A stretch of 39,711 bases of DNA, taken from an uncultured Oscillospiraceae bacterium. GTDB taxonomy: Bacteria; Bacillota; Clostridia; Oscillospirales; Oscillospiraceae. The stretch spans positions 1 to 39,711 of the forward strand of contig CANQBA010000036.1 of NCBI GenBank assembly GCA_947589545.1, written 5' to 3'. The position numbers were made by a program, and so were the translations under genes. Under the pieces are notes generated by a model. It saw only the letters and a list, made by a program, of their open reading frames with translations. It was not told where the DNA came from and did not search any database. Position 1 is the first letter of the stretch; every line of letters begins with the position of its first letter. Of this stretch, positions 38,797 to 39,711 are shown in pieces.

Positions 38797-39213
38797 ATGA
38801 AAATGCCAACAGAAAAGATTGATACTATAATGTTTGCCCCTTGCGGAATGAATTGCAAGGTTTGTTATAAGCATTGCTATCATAAAAAGCCATGTGCTGG
38901 TTGCTTGAACAGCGATAACGGGAAGCCGGAACATTGCCGCAAATGCAAGATAAAAGATTGTATCAAAGGCAGAGGATTATCCTATTGCTTTGAGTGTTCC
39001 GACTACCCCTGCAAGCTGATAAAAAATCTTGAAAAAAGCTACAACAAAAGGTATCAAGCAAGCCTTATGGAAAATAGCGAGTTTGTCCGGAAAAACGGCT
39101 TAGAAGCGTTTATGGAAAAGCAGAAAGAAAAATATACTTGCGTAAAATGCGGCGGTATCATTTCCATTCACGATAGGGAATGCAGCGAGTGTCAAGAAAA
39201 GATGAATAGTTAA
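38797..39213 (+). CDS. DUF3795 family Cys-rich protein, cargo
   Basis: A 138-residue protein. 'APCGMNCKVCYKHCYHKKPCAGCLNS' near the N-terminus and 'CRKCKIKDCIKGRGLSYCFECSDYPC' are the cysteine clusters of DUF3795. A C-terminal zinc ribbon 'CVKCGGIISIHDRECSEC' is added. AT-rich codons as in the preceding gene. The GAAAGGGG ribosome site is upstream of the start. Function is unknown; metal binding is likely. The pair appears to be acquired cargo. Confidence 0.8.
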   Translation: MKMPTEKIDTIMFAPCGMNCKVCYKHCYHKKPCAGCLNSDNGKPEHCRKCKIKDCIKGRGLSYCFECSDYPCKLIKNLEKSYNKRYQASLMENSEFVRKNGLEAFMEKQKEKYTCVKCGGIISIHDRECSECQEKMNS

Positions 39214-39259
39214 ACTTTCCACCTATCCAGTAGCCCCTCAAAAACTAAATACTACTCAC

Positions 39260-39293
39260 GAGAGCAGCCGAGAAAATCGACTGCTCTTTTATT
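39260..39293 (+). terminator. Terminator after the cargo genes
   Basis: AGAGCAG (39261-39267) and CTGCTCT (39281-39287) around a 13-base loop, followed by TTTATT. It closes the cargo unit. Confidence 0.75.
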
Positions 39294-39323
39294 ATGCCGA
39301 CAGGCAGAAAGGAGCGACCAACT

Positions 39324-39620
39324 ATGACAAAGCCAAGAGAGAAAACCCGCGAAGAACTGCAAGCCGAGATTGAGGACGGAAAGAAGAAAATCCGGCAGTT
39401 TGAGAACCGGGAAAAGATGTTGCGTCAAAAGCTATCCAAAGAGGAACGCAGAACACGCAGCCACCGCCTTATCGTCCGGGGCGCGGTCTTTGAAAGCATT
39501 GTGCCGGAAGCAAAGAACATGACTGACGAGGAAGCCGCCGCGCTTCTCCGGCTTGCCCTAACCAGTGAGCCAGCGCGGGAGTTTTTGAAAAAACGAGCCG
39601 AAAGCGGGAACGCCGAATAA
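39324..39620 (+). CDS. DUF3847 family protein, mobilization-associated
   Basis: A 98-residue protein starting MTKPREKTREELQAEIEDGKKKIRQFENREKM. It is a helical coiled coil followed by 'RTRSHRLIVRGAVFESIVPEAKNMTDEEAAALL', the DUF3847 signature. Known to precede MobA/MobL relaxases in Firmicutes mobilizable elements and probably an accessory DNA-binding relaxosome protein. ATG 39324 follows AAAGGAG. Confidence 0.83.
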   Translation: MTKPREKTREELQAEIEDGKKKIRQFENREKMLRQKLSKEERRTRSHRLIVRGAVFESIVPEAKNMTDEEAAALLRLALTSEPAREFLKKRAESGNAE

Positions 39621-39622
39621 AT

Positions 39623-39670
39623 CCCTTTGGAACAAAGGGCGCACTTATACACCCTTGCGGGCGTGTGCGC
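39623..39670. repeat. Inverted repeats, candidate oriT
   Basis: CCCTTTG/CAAAGGG (39623-39639) is followed by GCGCAC (39639-39644) and GTGCGC (39665-39670) enclosing CCC/GGG. Position after DUF3847 and before the expected relaxase gene fits an origin of transfer. The rest lies at the window edge. Confidence 0.5.
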
Positions 39671-39711
39671 TCTGCCGAGGGCTTATCTCCGCACAGGGAA
39701 CTTTCCCCGCG

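Larger units (their letters stand above)
28255..39711. mobile_element. Integrative conjugative element, left part, carrying a nested element
   Basis: Starting where the integrase remnant breaks off, a plus-strand series runs ParB, replication protein, surface-protein genes, PcfB and VirD4 N-terminus, the standard leading part of Clostridia ICEs. The remaining transfer genes and its recombinase would lie right of the window, past a nested element inserted in virD4. The left boundary is an inference from the integrase break; the right boundary is not seen. Confidence 0.78.
35819..39711. mobile_element. Serine-recombinase mobilizable element inserted in virD4
   Basis: Begins at the break in virD4 and continues past the window. 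Contents: large serine recombinase, TnpW, a small transposon-type protein, two Cys-rich cargo genes and DUF3847, the last usually placed just before a MobA/MobL relaxase. This order is known from mobilizable elements of gut Firmicutes. Right end not seen. Confidence 0.82.

Overview
The window looks like GC-rich DNA of a gut-type Clostridia, most likely Oscillospiraceae (relatives of Flavonifractor, Intestinimonas or Lawsonibacter). The grounds are the gene families present (HK97-type prophage, PcfJ/PcfK, DUF3102, PcfB/VirD4, DUF4368 serine recombinase, TnpW, DUF3847) and Gram-positive style Shine-Dalgarno sites. It is almost entirely mobile DNA. No ordinary chromosomal gene is visible apart from a tRNA 3' end.

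Region 1 (1-27910) is the integrase-proximal part of a temperate tailed prophage whose distal tail and lysis genes lie left of base 1. One long minus-strand series runs from the immunity region at 24.7 kb down to base 1. It carries early genes (Cro-like regulator, excisionase-like HTH, small membrane and zinc-ribbon proteins, PcfK/PcfJ-like pair, DUF3102, SleB-type hydrolase, HUH-type Rep), then packaging (HNH, TerS, TerL), head (portal, ClpP-type protease, HK97 capsid), connectors, and the tail (tube, frameshifted chaperone, tape measure, baseplate). On the plus strand are a CI-like repressor, an ImmA-type metallopeptidase, a voltage-gated potassium channel and the tyrosine integrase. The two divergent promoters each carry a CCAGTTnnnCTG-type operator in the spacer. 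The integrase ends next to a tRNA 3' fragment, taken as the attachment site.

Region 2 (27910-28254) is a junction. It holds a strong terminator, a 19-bp inverted repeat, a second terminator and the last 56 codons of another tyrosine integrase, cut just upstream of the HTFA part of its catalytic box.

Region 3 (28255-35818) is the start of an integrative conjugative element (ICE). It has ParB, a DUF6017-type replication protein, one membrane-anchored and four secreted surface proteins (three or four sharing a domain with a W-x-L motif, one with about twelve Cys/His repeats), PcfB, and the N-terminus of the VirD4-type coupling protein.

Region 4 (35819-39711) is a smaller mobilizable element that has split virD4. 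It has a large serine recombinase, TnpW, two Cys-rich AT-richer cargo genes and DUF3847, and the window ends in inverted repeats where a relaxase and oriT would be expected.

The most interesting parts are: the unexplained GGAAnnGC repeat tract (22.3-22.7 kb), a promoter/terminator pair that would make a ~58-nt RNA antisense to the pcfK leader, a RAMP-like phage protein, the HUH Rep with a nearby perfect palindrome, the potassium channel in the lysogeny region, the ICE surface-protein operon, and the nesting of at least three elements. All assignments are from reading the sequence; no database search was possible.
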